From contig MNCI01003080.1 of NCBI GenBank assembly GCA_015680685.1, positions 136,551-200,550 of the forward strand: 64,000 nucleotides of DNA. Reading direction: 5' to 3'. Numbering within the stretch: position 1 is the first letter of the stretch; the number at the start of each line of letters is the position of its first letter. Positions 32,647 through 43,689 of this stretch are shown in pieces. Below the pieces are notes generated by a model that did no database searches, was not told where the DNA came from, and saw nothing but the letters and a program-made list of their open reading frames with translations. Both the position numbers and the translations under genes were made by a program. This DNA comes from Gnetum montanum (lineage: Eukaryota; Streptophyta; Gnetopsida; Gnetales; Gnetaceae).

Positions 32647-33568
32647 TGATGAGATGCGATATCATGTCATCCCCTACAATCTCACGTACGCGATATCACG
32701 GTCCGTCACCAAATCTATAAATAAGAGGCGGCACTCCCCTCATTTGTCATCCTAGGCTAGAAGTAGCGAAGCTCTGGCAGTTTGATCACTCTAGAGATAG
32801 AATTTTTCCATGTGCCCGCAATAGGAGTCCCCAAGTGAATGGATCTTTATTCGAGCAGCTTTGTACTTGAACGCAAGTTGTATATGACAATAAAGACGAG
32901 CTTTGTGAATAAACCTTGCAATGCATGGAATAGGTTTTATTACATGTTATTTATTGTTTTCCTAGTAACGTGGCATGAGTACGACTTGGTTACGAGCATT
33001 GACGAATGTGTACGGCTAACCAAGGAATCGGCTACTCAACGTGATTAGATTCTCTCACCCTTATCTCCTAGAATGTGGGATGAGTACGACTTGATTACGA
33101 GCATCTATGAATGTGTACGGCTAGTAAAGGAATCGACTACTCATCACACTTAGGCTAGTTAGGTGCCTCAGTACGACCACTTCGAGCATGTGCGTTACGT
33201 GTGGTGATCCTAGTAACGATTAGTGTTTGGTAGCCACAGTTGCATAGTTTAGGGTGTGTATGGTAAGTGGGAACGGATGCTGATGCTAGTTAATTTAGAC
33301 TTAGGTCATTAGTTAGAGTTAGCTAGTTTTTCAACCCTTTGCTCTTAGCGTAGAAGACATAAAACCAGAAAAGACCAAAAAAATCATATACCTCGGACTT
33401 ACTTAACCATACATTAGTACAACAACAAGTAAGTCTGGGAAGACAACGAATGATTAACCCCAAGTGTTCCATGGGGCGTTTAGGCATATAGTTTGCGAAG
33501 TTCGACCAGATCGCGCATGCTACACTCGTTTCGTACGGTTGAGTGTAGGGGTACCTCGCCACTCATCA
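32647..33568 (+). repeat. 5' LTR of E4
   Basis: TGATGAGATGCGATATC to CCACTCATCA, 922 bp. U3 palindromes at 32655-32700, a TATAAATA box near 32717, AATAAAG at 32891. The R/U5 differs from E1-E3 (GAGCTTTGTGAATAAACCTTGC). Confidence 0.94.
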
Positions 33569-33569
33569 T

Positions 33570-33587
33570 TGACGTCGTTGCCGGGGA
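33570..33587 (+). promoter_or_regulatory. Primer-binding site of E4
   Basis: TGACGTCGTTGCCGGGGA, the best match in the window to the tRNA-Asp complement. Confidence 0.85.
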
Positions 33588-33710
33588 ATAAGTGTTTGTG
33601 CACCGAATAGAACATAAGGGATATCACTCACATCGTTGTGAGCCTTAATGAAACTTTGGATTAATCAAAAGAAAAATTTATATAACGGTGAAATTAGCAC
33701 ACCAATAAAA

Positions 33711-36661
33711 ATGCCTTCTTCTCATAAGAGCAACTCACCACCTAAGGATCATACACGAGACAGTCGGCAAGATAAAAAACATAACCAAAATCAGCCAAGT
33801 CCTAAACAATATAAGATGACATATACTCATCCCGATAAGTATATTCCTAATTTTACTTTTGTTCTCCATCAAGACAAACAACTGCGATGGAGAGATTTGC
33901 AAGGTAACATTATGTTACCCCCAAATCGATCAATCTCTCGCATGCTTTTCCATGCCTTGGCATAGATTGGCATGCAAGATCATTTCGCGGAATATGTTGC
34001 GGAAGATTTTGACATGAGGGATTATTATCCCACAGATGCCCAACGTATGAGGGACTTAAGGTAGGAGAGCCAACATACATGGTTGAAGGGCAAGGCCCCG
34101 CATGTCCTTAGCGAAATAGGAGACGAGGAACCCTTTATCACGGGTTCTTTAGCAAAGGATGTTCCCCCTCCTAACGATGGTGAGGAGGTTGAGTATCAGA
34201 ACCTATGATCAACGATACATATCCTTGGTTCTGATGCCCATAAACACCAACTATTCACAGAAGGAACAACCACTCATGCTAAGGATAGGCACTTTGATCG
34301 TCACAACGATCGGGGTCATAGCAGCCGAAGAGAAGGCAAGAAACATCATCATGGTGACGATTCCCCTTCTTCTTCTCCTTCATCCAATCACTCATCCTCT
34401 CCTTCCACATCTAGGCACAGCCACCATGAACATAAAGGTGAGGATAAAAGTAAGAAAGATAAAAGACCTCGACGTGAAAGTCAAGAGAGAGGACAAGGGC
34501 AAGGACATAGGGAGAGTAGGGAACAACGACAACATCACAGGCGTCATGAAGAGACGATCATGACGAGCCCCTACTCGCAACCCGAAGTATGCTTGACATA
34601 ACGGAGGTAGTTAGGATTCCCACAAGGCATTTAAAGGATAGCCAGATCAAGCGTTTGGACATGAATAATATCTCACGATTTAAAGGGGGATACAATGCTG
34701 ATCCACAAAATCATTTACAGGCATTCCACGATGCCTGTGCCTTGCAGAATATAGAAAATGAGTGGCAAAAACTTAAGTTATTCCCAAGGACACTCACTAA
34801 AGAAGCAGAGAGCTGGTATCAGTCCTTAGAACCGGAAACCCTCAGGAGGTGGAGTACAATGTTAGAACTGTTCAACGAAAAGTATCAAACGTACTCCAGA
34901 GTGTCCAATTTTTGTAAGCAGATCCAAGGCTGGAAGCAAGGTACGCACAAACCCTTGGATGCTGCCATGGCCTGCTATTACACATTGTTACATCGTTGCC
35001 CGGGCCATGGGTACGCTCAGCGGGATCAACTTCACCACATCGTGGATGGGCTAAGAAATGAAACTAGAAGAACCCTTAGGACTTACGCCCAAGGGAGACT
35101 CTCACAACTTAGAGTCCATGAAGTACGTAGCTTGTTGGAGCAAGTAGCAAATGAAGAGGGTGAGCTACGAAAAAGGGAAAGTGTGGAAGAATACAACCAA
35201 GATCCCTCTCTTCGAAAGAAGGGAGTGAAATTTTGTGATGAAGAGGATGAGTCATCAATTGAAGAGTTGGTGAATCAAAAAACCTTACCAATCAAACAAT
35301 TAACAACAGAATTAGCGGCTAAGGTAGATGATGTATGGAGTTCCTTAGACTCTAAAATTGAAACTATCTTAAAAATTGTAGAAGAGTCTAATGTTGAACA
35401 AAGTAGTGACAAAGGTAAGAAAAAGTGGAGAGATTTAGGCCCTGCACATAACAAGGGTAAGGGAAAAATCACTAGCTCCGATGTGGCTAAGGATTCTAAT
35501 TCAGATGATGATGGTGGATGTGAGATCTGCCATTATGACCATCCTAAGGGATGTTGCCCTATTATCTCACGTCTACAGGAGTCTGGTGCACTTAATCCAA
35601 GACTCAACCAATGGCAAACACCCCGCAGGTTACCTTATCCACAAGGTAACCCAAGGCAATTCCACCAACCACTAACGTATTATCCAAGTGGAACTTCACC
35701 ACAGCCCATCAGATAGCATCAGCAGTGGCAATACCCACAGTCATGGGGGATGCCACCGCCTACACAACAATACCCTTACCGGCAGCCCGATCCTTATGGT
35801 TATTATGTGCAGCAGCCGATTTCTCCAAGAGACTCTATGGGTCACGCAACCCCCAACCGTCACTACCAAGCTCGAGAGTACTTCAAAAGTACTCCTTCTC
35901 CTCTGGGGGACACTCCATACCCACACCATCCTCCTAATCCATCCGCACCTCTTCCACTAGAAGTAGTTCCCATAACACCTCCTACTCCAACAATGCAAGG
36001 GGAACTTCCTCCTCAACCGCAGCAACGTCACGCTGCGAGAGCTGTAAATATCCAACCTGCTGCTGGTTCTGACAACTGTAAAAAGAGAAGACCTTACTTC
36101 AGAACCAAAAGCCCAGATAAACTCTCGCAACAACAAGCGGTTGATGCCATGTACACTCCTCCACCATCTAATACTTCGGAGCACCCTTCAGTCCAACAGA
36201 GCGTAACGCATACGGTTATGTTAACGCATACCGTAACTGACTGGATCAAGGTGGGCCACCTTCCTAGGAAACTAATTGACCTTGGGAGTCCCTTAATCTA
36301 TTTGCAGATCACCGAAAATGAACCACATAGGGCTCTTCTTAACTTAGATTCCAGAGTCAACTTAATTTCACGAAAGATGTATCACGCCTGGAACCTGTCC
36401 CAACTTAAGAAGAGTAACATCCAACTAGAGCTGGCAGACCAATCCATCACCATTTCCTTGGGATTGGTGGAGGATGTCATTACCACTGTGTGTGGTTGGT
36501 CTTACCCAGCTGATTTCCTGGTGATTGAAGTGAACAACAATGAAGGGGACTTCCCAATTATAATGGGAAGAGGAAAGTTCCATACATCACATAGAGTGAT
36601 TCATCGGGTGATGACATGGAGGAATTGTCTCCATGTAACAGGTGTACCCAAAGAACTTTGA
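33711..36661 (+). pseudogene. gag-protease ORF of E4
   Basis: The frame opens at 33711 (MPSSHKSNSPPK) and holds GNIMLPPNRS and YYPTDAQRMRDL, then a His/Ser/Arg/Lys-rich SR-like stretch (about 34270-34540). A one-base frame change occurs near 34590. From 34589 the frame is open to 36661 except one TAG at 35714. This part has the capsid domain (NNISRFKGGYNADPQNHLQ, SWYQSLEPETLRRW), the zinc knuckle CEICHYDHPKGCC (35519-35557), a Pro/Gln-rich linker, and a protease-like domain. The protease triad is DSR instead of DSG, and the domain breaks after GDFPIIMGR. Confidence 0.88.
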
Positions 36662-36965
36662 ACCAAAGATGCCTGTATGTAGCAACCACACAAGAAGTAG
36701 TAGACACCCTGTGGTTGACAGCTACTCGAAGGAGCAACCAAATATGCATGGAACGAACTGAGGAAACCCATACCCATAACGAAGGCATAGACACATTAAA
36801 ATATGAGCGTCACCAACTTCCACCCCTCAATCTAAGATCATCAATTGGGAAAAGTTGGGCACTTCTACGAAATTCAAACAAACGCTCATTATTTCGGATC
36901 TCTCCCTTTCCACTCAGTCATGGGGGAGATGGCCACCTATGCTAATCATATGGGGCCCTCAGTTC

Positions 36966-37135
36966 TTTTTCAATTTTTGTTTTACACGTTTTTGTTTTAC
37001 AAAGTTTTTGTTTTACACATTTTTGTTTCACAAATTTCTTTAACTTTTCTAGTTTTTGTTTTACAAATTTCTTTAACTTTTCTACTTTTTGATTTACAAA
37101 TTTCTTTAGCTTTTCTCTTTTTTGTTTTACAACAT
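36966..37135 (+). repeat. Tandem T-rich repeat in E4
   Basis: Four short TTTTTGTTTTACA units followed by about three units of CAAATTTCTTTAACTTTTCT plus AGTTTTTGTTTTA. The same type of T-rich tract follows integrase in element A (minus, 310-400) and follows gag in E1-E3, so it is an old component of the lineage. Confidence 0.75.
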
Positions 37136-38101
37136 CGTTATACTTTTTCCATTTTGTATGTGTGTGTGTGTGATCCACCCTGTAAGTTTGTCCCATAATA
37201 AGCGTTCTTCGTGATGGTATGAACTGTTTTCATATTGATTGCTAATGTTTGGTTTTTACCTTTAAGTCACAATGTTGATACTGAGGTATGTTTCTTTTGA
37301 TATGGCAGGCAATGAGACCACTTCATCCGTCCATCCACCTGTTTCTATGGTCTCTCTCGGCTTGGAAATGTACAGTCCCCTTCTTAATAAGAACTTAAAC
37401 GAATCAGTGACTGGGCATTTCTCAAACTAAGGAAGGACTCAAGGATTGAAAAGGGTGTGAATTCAAGGGAACTTGATGCTTTTGTGTTGGTCATTCTCTT
37501 GGGTGCTTGAATGTTTCTTCTTGAGTTTTCTATCGTTCTGATGTTACCCACTTATCAGAAGCTAAGAAAATAAAAATAAGAAGTCTTTGCATGGTGTGGT
37601 TCTCACGCATAAAAACACAAAACAAAAAAACCCAAAAAAAAACCAAGTGAGAATTCAAAGCACACCCCTTAGACGGAATAAATATTTGGGCTACAAGCAT
37701 TAGTTATGGAACCTAAAGTGTTCCCTCTAACTAAGGCCCTTCTCGCGTCCCATTCTCTCCTTTGTTTCGTCGGAATGGTGGTAGCTCTTGGAGCATGCAT
37801 TCTTGTTGCCCAAGTGGATGGTTTAACCGAATGCGTTGATGCGAAGTCACTGGATGTGGTTGGTTTGAGGCCAGAGTTCGAATGAGATTTGCCACGTCAC
37901 ATTAATCATCAACCACACAAGGGGCTGTACACCACCTTGTTCTTGGGATTCCATTCCATTTCTCTTCTCTCTATCCTTCTCTCCATTGTTCACCTCATTG
38001 CCAATTGTATCATTAGTGTATATATTTTGGTTGATGCATTGTTTTCTTTTTGGTAAATTCTTGTGGTTAAGACTTTAACTCTTGTTCCAAATGACATTCC
38101 C

Positions 38102-38175
38102 AGGGCCCACGGACTCTTTGAATGTGGGTTTGTCAGGGCATTAAGGGCATGAGCCTGCTTTGGGGAGGACCCACT
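38102..38175 (+). other. Conserved noncoding module, E4 copy
   Basis: Shorter and more diverged than in E1-E3 but clear from AAGGGCATGAGCCTGCTTTG and GGGGAGGACCCACTGAC. Confidence 0.75.
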
Positions 38176-38274
38176 GACATTCCTATTTAGATCATTAGTT
38201 AAATTCTTTCCCTTAACATTTTGCAATTAATTTTATTTTTGTTCATTTCCATCTTGACATCCACTTCATCGATG

Positions 38275-38339
38275 NNNNNNNNNNNNNNNNNNNNNNNNNN
38301 NNNNNNNNNNNNNNNNNNNNNNNNNNNNNNNNNNNNNNN
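38275..38339. other. Assembly gap (65 N)
   Basis: All N, between the module and the acceptor site of E4. The real length is unknown. Confidence 1.
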
Positions 38340-38417
38340 GGATCCATATCAGCCATACCACAACCTAGCCAATGAGTTTACACCGAAGCAAGGTATCAAT
38401 TACATGATGATTCAATT

Positions 38418-38452
38418 GCCCTTGCTAATATAAGATTGTGTTGTGTGTGCAG
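38418..38452 (+). promoter_or_regulatory. Splice-acceptor-like site in E4
   Basis: CCCTTGCTAATATAAG, then TTGTGTGTGCAG immediately before ATG 38453. CTAAT fits a plant branch site. It is diverged from the E1-E3 site but lies in the same place. Confidence 0.6.
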
Positions 38453-38653
38453 ATGGTGACCATGCAAACAACGGACTGGATTTGGAGCAAACACTCAGAA
38501 TGGAGTAGCATTGAAGCAGCTATGCAAGGAGCAAGATTGATGGCGCGCTTACAGATGGATAACAAAGATGTAATCTTGGCGTTGGTAGCAACAACACTTC
38601 TTTCTCTCTCTCTTTCTTTCTCAGCTGCCAACAAAGGCCTGATGTCCTTGTAA
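38453..38653 (+). CDS. Short 3' ORF of E4 with hydrophobic C-terminus
   Basis: 66 codons starting MVTMQTTDWIWSKHSEW, right after the acceptor-like AG. The C-terminal third (VILALVATTLLSLSLSFSAA) is hydrophobic enough for a membrane segment. It does not match ORF2 of E1-E3 and E5. It could be the surviving end of a longer third ORF or chance. No function is assigned. Confidence 0.35.
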   Translation: MVTMQTTDWIWSKHSEWSSIEAAMQGARLMARLQMDNKDVILALVATTLLSLSLSFSAANKGLMSL

Positions 38654-38807
38654 TAAGGTGTTCACCCTTGTTGTCATGAACACCAGTTTTGTTAAGTCTT
38701 GTAATAATGATCTGTTCACATGTCATCCCATTAGTTCCATTTCCCTCAATAATTCCATACCTACCTAATATTATTGTAAGGAACTCGAGGACGAGTTTTC
38801 ATTCAGT

Positions 38808-38817
38808 CATGGGGGTA
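38808..38817 (+). promoter_or_regulatory. Polypurine tract of E4
   Basis: CATGGGGGTA next to the 3' LTR, after CTCGAGGACGAGTTTTCATT. Confidence 0.78.
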
Positions 38818-39769
38818 TGATGAGAAGCGATATCGCATGGGCCATGATATCGCGTACGTGATATCACGTCGTCCCCTGCGATGTCACGTATGCGATATCG
38901 CGGTCCTCCGCCAAATTTATAAATAAGAGGCAGCACTCCCCTTATTTGTCATCCTAGGCTAGAAGTAGCAAAGCTCTGGTAGTTTGATCACTCCAGAGAT
39001 AGAGTTTTTCCATGTGCCCGCAGTAGGAGTTCCCAAGTGAATGGATCTTTATTTGAGCAGCTTTGTACCTAAATGCAAGTTGTGTACAACAATAAAGATG
39101 AGCTTTGTGGATAAACCTTGCAGTGCATGGAATAGGTTTTATTACATGTTATTTATTATTTTCCTAGTAACGCGGCATGAGTACGACTTGGTTACGAGCA
39201 TTGATGAATGTGCACGGCTAACCAAGGAATCAGCTACTCAACGTGATTAGATTCTCTCACCCTTATCTCCTAGAACGTGGGATGAGTATGACTTGATTAC
39301 GAGCATCTATAGATGTGTACGACTAGTCAAGGAATCGGCTGCTCATCACACTTAGGCTAGTTAGGTGCCTCAGTACGACCACTTCGAGCACGTGCGTTAC
39401 ATGTGGTGATCCCAGTAACGATTAGTGTTTGGTAGCCACAGTTGCATAGTTCAAGGTGTGTACGGTAAGTGGGAACCGATGCTGACGCTAGTTAATTTAG
39501 ACTTAGGTCATTAGTTAGAGTTAGCTAATTTCTCAACCCTTTGCTCTTAGCGTAGAAGACATAAAACCAGAAAAGACCAAAAAAATCATATACCTCGGAC
39601 TTACTTAACCATACACTGTGAAACAACAAGTAAGTCTGGGAAGAGAACGAATGATTAACCCCAAGTGTTCCATGGGGCGTTTAGGCATTTAGTCTACGGA
39701 GTTCGACCAGATCGCGCGTGCTACGCTCGTTTCGTATGGTTGAGTGTAGGGATACCTCGCCACTCATCA
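38818..39769 (+). repeat. 3' LTR of E4
   Basis: TGATGAGAAGCGATATCGC to CCACTCATCA, 952 bp. It is 30 bp longer than the 5' LTR, the extra length lying in the GATATC repeat part of U3 (38820-38900). The GAGCC duplication follows. Confidence 0.94.
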
Positions 39770-39774
39770 GAGCC

Positions 39775-40430
39775 TTTTGCTGCAAATTCTACAATATCCC
39801 TACTTAAGAATTGAAAAGGATGATCATGAGACAGCTCTATAGACTTATATAATGTAGCATATTTAGGAGCAAAATAGCATACAATAAGGAAAACACAACC
39901 ATTTTGATATAAGATTTTTAGCAAAACATATTATTTATAATCATCAATTCTTTCTAAAAGCACACAATTTTCAAGAGATTTTCTCATTGCAATACCCCCA
40001 AAAGGTTTGCTTATTTACCCTACTCTTCTATTTCTTGCCACAAATTTTATAAATCTATGAACTATAAAATTTACAAAACCAGCATCTTCCCAAGTTTCAA
40101 CAAAACCAAAAATATCAAAAGTTATCAAAGAAGCTAATAGTATTTAAAGGACTAACTTTATTTGCAATCCCACCATCAATGTTAAGAAATCCATGCCTTA
40201 AAGGGCCTATATGTGTTTTGAATAAATTTTGAAAAACTGCTTATTTATAATGACTGCCATGTTGCTAACATTTAGGTATGCTATCAAACCTTGTTCATGA
40301 GCTACCTTAACCAATTTCCATTGTTTAGCCCTTTTTGCAAGTTCATATTGAGTGAGATCCTCATTTATCCAAATGTTTTTCTTCTTCTTAGTTTGGTTCA
40401 TGTGGCTTTGATGTCTTCAAATATGCACTC
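39775..40430 (-). pseudogene. LINE C: 5' part with endonuclease N-terminus
   Basis: The minus strand from about 40401 reads NQTKKKKNIWINEDLTQYE and LAKRAKQWKLVKVAHEQG, a basic ORF end resembling LINE proteins. After it come an N-terminal endonuclease block near 40170 (NIDGGIANKVSPLNTISFF) and YFAPKYATLYKSIELSHDHP. The reading stops at E4 (GAGCC duplication, 39770-39774 and 32642-32646) and resumes at 32646. Multiple stops make it a dead copy. Confidence 0.65.
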
Positions 40431-42240
40431 TATCTTCTACATCATGAAACTTAACAATTACATTGTATAAAAAGTTATCTTATTTTATTGGAATCACTAA
40501 ACATATGAACAAGAAGATAGAAGTCCATTATTGCATGGTTAGCAACACAAATTTATATCAAGAAAGTAAAGGAAACATCTCCATACAAAATCTTCATCAA
40601 ATGCCATAATAAACAAAATGAATATAATTGATTAACATCTAGGTTGTGGTGTAAGATAAGCAAAGCAAATAAGTTTGGAAGAAACAAAATTGTTTAGTCA
40701 CTTAAACTTTAAATTTTTTTTAAAAATTCTTTCCTAAAAATGGCTCTTGTAAATTTTAAAATTCTTTTAAATAACTTGGATCCTCTACCTAACAAAAATC
40801 ATAGACTATTGTTTTCTGCATCTTGTAATTGATAGTTGACTAAAAATTAATTATATTAAAACCAATTAAATATACCAAAACCATGTAAATTTACCTATTA
40901 CTTATAAAATGCATGCATCATTTTTGTGGTGTTGGCCTTATCCAATTTACAAGGGGTTAGTTATATGAATTCTCTTTTGTCATTTCTTATATTAAAAGTT
41001 ATATAATATTTAAACTTTGATTTCTTTCTTTATTTTTTTATCCCTGTATATTTTTTGAACTATACCTTTATTATTTTCGCTCAAATTTATAAGGAGATTT
41101 CTTATACTAGATGTATTTTCTAGTCTTGTTAACACATCTCTAAATAGTCAAACATTTCTTATACATGTATATTTATTTTGTGTCTTCTAACAATTAAGCC
41201 TTCATGATGACTTTTTATTATAACCCATTGTGTAGCCTAATTCACATTTATAGTCTTTTTGTTGCTAAAATAGAATTTATTTTATTTGCTTGTATTATCA
41301 TCAACATCCTAACTTTGTCCCAATAGAATGGGTCGGCTATAAGAGTTCCTTTTCAACATTTGCCTTTATGAAGAGCTAGATCATTTTCAATTATTTTTAT
41401 TTTCTTATCTTATTTGGTCTTCCTCTTGGTAGCTTTTATAGAATAGTGATGTACCAACTCTTTTTTATAGGCTCAAAGAACAACACAATACAAAATGGAA
41501 ATTTGAACATGGATCCCTATGAAGTAAGATTAGCTAATCCTATTTTGTTTGGACAAAGCTAGGATGATGATACCACCATTATTTATTTTATCATTGATAC
41601 CACCATCATTTAGGTTATCAATTTCGCATGTCATTTTAACATTGGTTTATTTTTGAAAATTATAATAATAGTTTGTTGCCTACTATAAGTTCAAGTCCTT
41701 GTAGGATTTTTTTATCATAATCAAGATAATGAATTATAAGGTCTTAATTTAATTGTAGGTCTTAAATGGTACATGTAAAAAAATATGATGCTGCACAAAA
41801 AAAATATACATCTTGAAAGCTAGAACAAAATGTACAAAATATGCTACAAAATATGCTAATATTCACAAATGTGAAATTTTTATGAATTTTAACAATGGAT
41901 AATAACGTAGTGGTCTTGGTCTTGGCGTAAACTTTTATACATCTTAGACTGTAACTATGTTTCAATTATTTAGGATTACAAAATCCCCAAATTTTCATGA
42001 ATCAGACCAACATAAAGCTAAATCTTATTGGTGTGAAGCGGAGCCAGGAGAGGAAATGCGTCCCGCCGTTTGCCTAAAATCATAAATTTAAAAACCTGGA
42101 AAACATGAAAAGCAAGGTAAAAAACGAAAAAGAAAAAGTGAAAACCATCGTAATCCATTTATTTATTACCAGTAGCGCCAAAAGCCAGGATAACCTTTTA
42201 AACTTTTTAGAATATATGAAGCTGAAATTGCGTCCCTTCG
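40431..42240. other. AT-rich spacer, no gene seen
   Basis: Only short Lys/Asn/Phe-rich frames. One fragment near 41320 (CCCAATAGAATGGGTCGGCT) resembles the conserved tail of some plant repeats, but I cannot name it. Confidence 0.4.
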
Positions 42241-42247
42241 TATTCAA

Positions 42248-43110
42248 TTAGTTTTCTACTTTTTCTGTCGTCTCTACTTTTTCAAGATCGGCTTCTGTTG
42301 CGCTTGGAGCACTAACGCATTCTCTCAGGAGAAATCGTTGCCGAGTTCGTTGTTTTATCATGGTACGCCTTCTTTCATTTGAAATTCTTGTTTGATTTAA
42401 TTTTGTAATTTGTTGCTTAAAAGTTTTCATCGCTGTATTTGTTGATATCCTGCTTTCTGATAGCGCTTTGTATGCGAAAAGTTGCCGTTTAGGATCTTGA
42501 AAGATGAGAGAACACCAGATTGCTGTTATGCTTAGGGTTTCATGTGCATGTTCTTGAAGTTTTTCATGGATATGGTAGATTTTTTAGCCATTTCTTAGCC
42601 CTTGGGATGGATTACGGAGCCGGATTCGTTTATCACGGTGCATAGAAGTGGATTTTGGCAATGCCTATTCCCTGCTTTAATTTAATTTACATTTATGACA
42701 TTCAAAGTCGCAAATTATGGAAAACCCATCAGTATACACAGCAAATTACCAGATAAACATTGGAAACATAAAACTCATGACTACCTGCAGGACTCTAATT
42801 ATACTTCTTTATTGGCTGTGTGCACAATCGAGATAAAAATCAAGCTGCAGACTGAAATCAAGCTGCTCTATCTATCTGCATTATGCAATATTCTTGGAAG
42901 AAAGCACATAGCAAGCATCTCCAACATGAAAAGCAAGAAAAAACATAACAGACTAAACATGGACTTTGGATCATCCCAATCCACCATACCATCAACCCTG
43001 ACCTTATCTACTACCTCAACTAGACTCACAGCTAAACCATTATTATTGACTAAAATCATACCCCAATGTCGATGACTCTGGAGTCTGGACTCACACCTCT
43101 CAGATTCCAT
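42248..43110. other. Possible remnant of a host or captured gene
   Basis: Base composition is less AT-rich than the surroundings. The minus strand 43110-42868 is open for 80 codons (ESERCESRLQSHRHW, GMILVNNNGLAVSLVEVVDK). The minus strand 42360-42248 encodes a short acidic C-terminus (EADLEKVETTEKVEN). On the plus strand ATG at 42359 is followed at once by GTACGC, which could be an intron donor. Direction and identity are undecided. Confidence 0.25.
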
Positions 43111-43239
43111 CTACTACATAACTAAGACTAGGAGTAAGATCAACCTCATAAAATTATTGGTTTGGCAAGCGTAGAGTAGGCTCGTGCTCAAACAGATACA
43201 GACTCAGGAGCAGAAAGCGAAACGGACTACTCCTCCAAG

Positions 43240-43545
43240 AGGGACACAGATATTGATCTTTGGACTGATCTTGGGAGAGGGAGATGGATTGATCTTGGGA
43301 GAGACATACAGACTGATTTTCGGAAAGAGACACAGATTGATCTTCAGACAAAGAGACAGACTGATCTTTGGACTGATCTTCAAACAGAGAACGGACTGAT
43401 CTTTAGTTTGATCCTCAAAGAGGGAAACCAACTGATCTTTGGTTTGATCCTCAAAGAGGGAAACCAACTGATCTTTGGTTTGATCCTCAGAGAGAGAAAC
43501 TGACTGATCCTTGGACTGATCTTCAGAAAGAGATACAGACTGTTT
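43240..43545 (-). repeat. 36-bp tandem repeat encoding SVSLSEDQSKDQ
   Basis: On the minus strand four near-identical 36-bp units encode a 12-residue Ser/Asp/Gln repeat (43554 to about 43400). Shorter, shifted units of about 24 bp continue to 43240. The open frame spans 43204-43554. Upstream (43560-43670), another frame reads VTVTEEAVKDETVTEEPPPA after a possible acceptor TTTTGTTGACAG. It may be a decayed exon of an acidic repeat protein. Confidence 0.55.
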
Positions 43546-43689
43546 TTGCGTCACCCTCCTCCTTCTCAGCAGCAGCAGGAGGCGGCTCCTCTGTCACAGT
43601 TTCATCCTTCACGGCTTCCTCTGTCACAGTTACACAGCCCTTCTTTTGGCCAGATCGGCATCAGCCTGTCAACAAAACGCTCATTTCAT

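Larger units (their letters stand above)
32647..39769 (+). mobile_element. Element E4: pol-deleted Ty3/gypsy derivative (gag + partial protease)
   Basis: Complete insertion with perfect 5-bp duplication GAGCC, LTRs of 922 and 952 bp, a near-perfect PBS and a polypurine tract. gag and part of the protease match element A. Then at about 36830-36890 the sequence jumps to what follows integrase in element A (PFHS, GEMATY against PFQL, GKDGHPY). RT, RNase H and integrase are therefore deleted. It shares the noncoding module and the acceptor site with the gag+ORF2 family, but has a different short 3' ORF. Confidence 0.94.

Noticed and set aside
43204-43554. Calling the 36-bp repeat a known gene such as a dehydrin
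   Set aside because: No dehydrin K-segment or other defining motif is visible; only the repeat itself can be supported.
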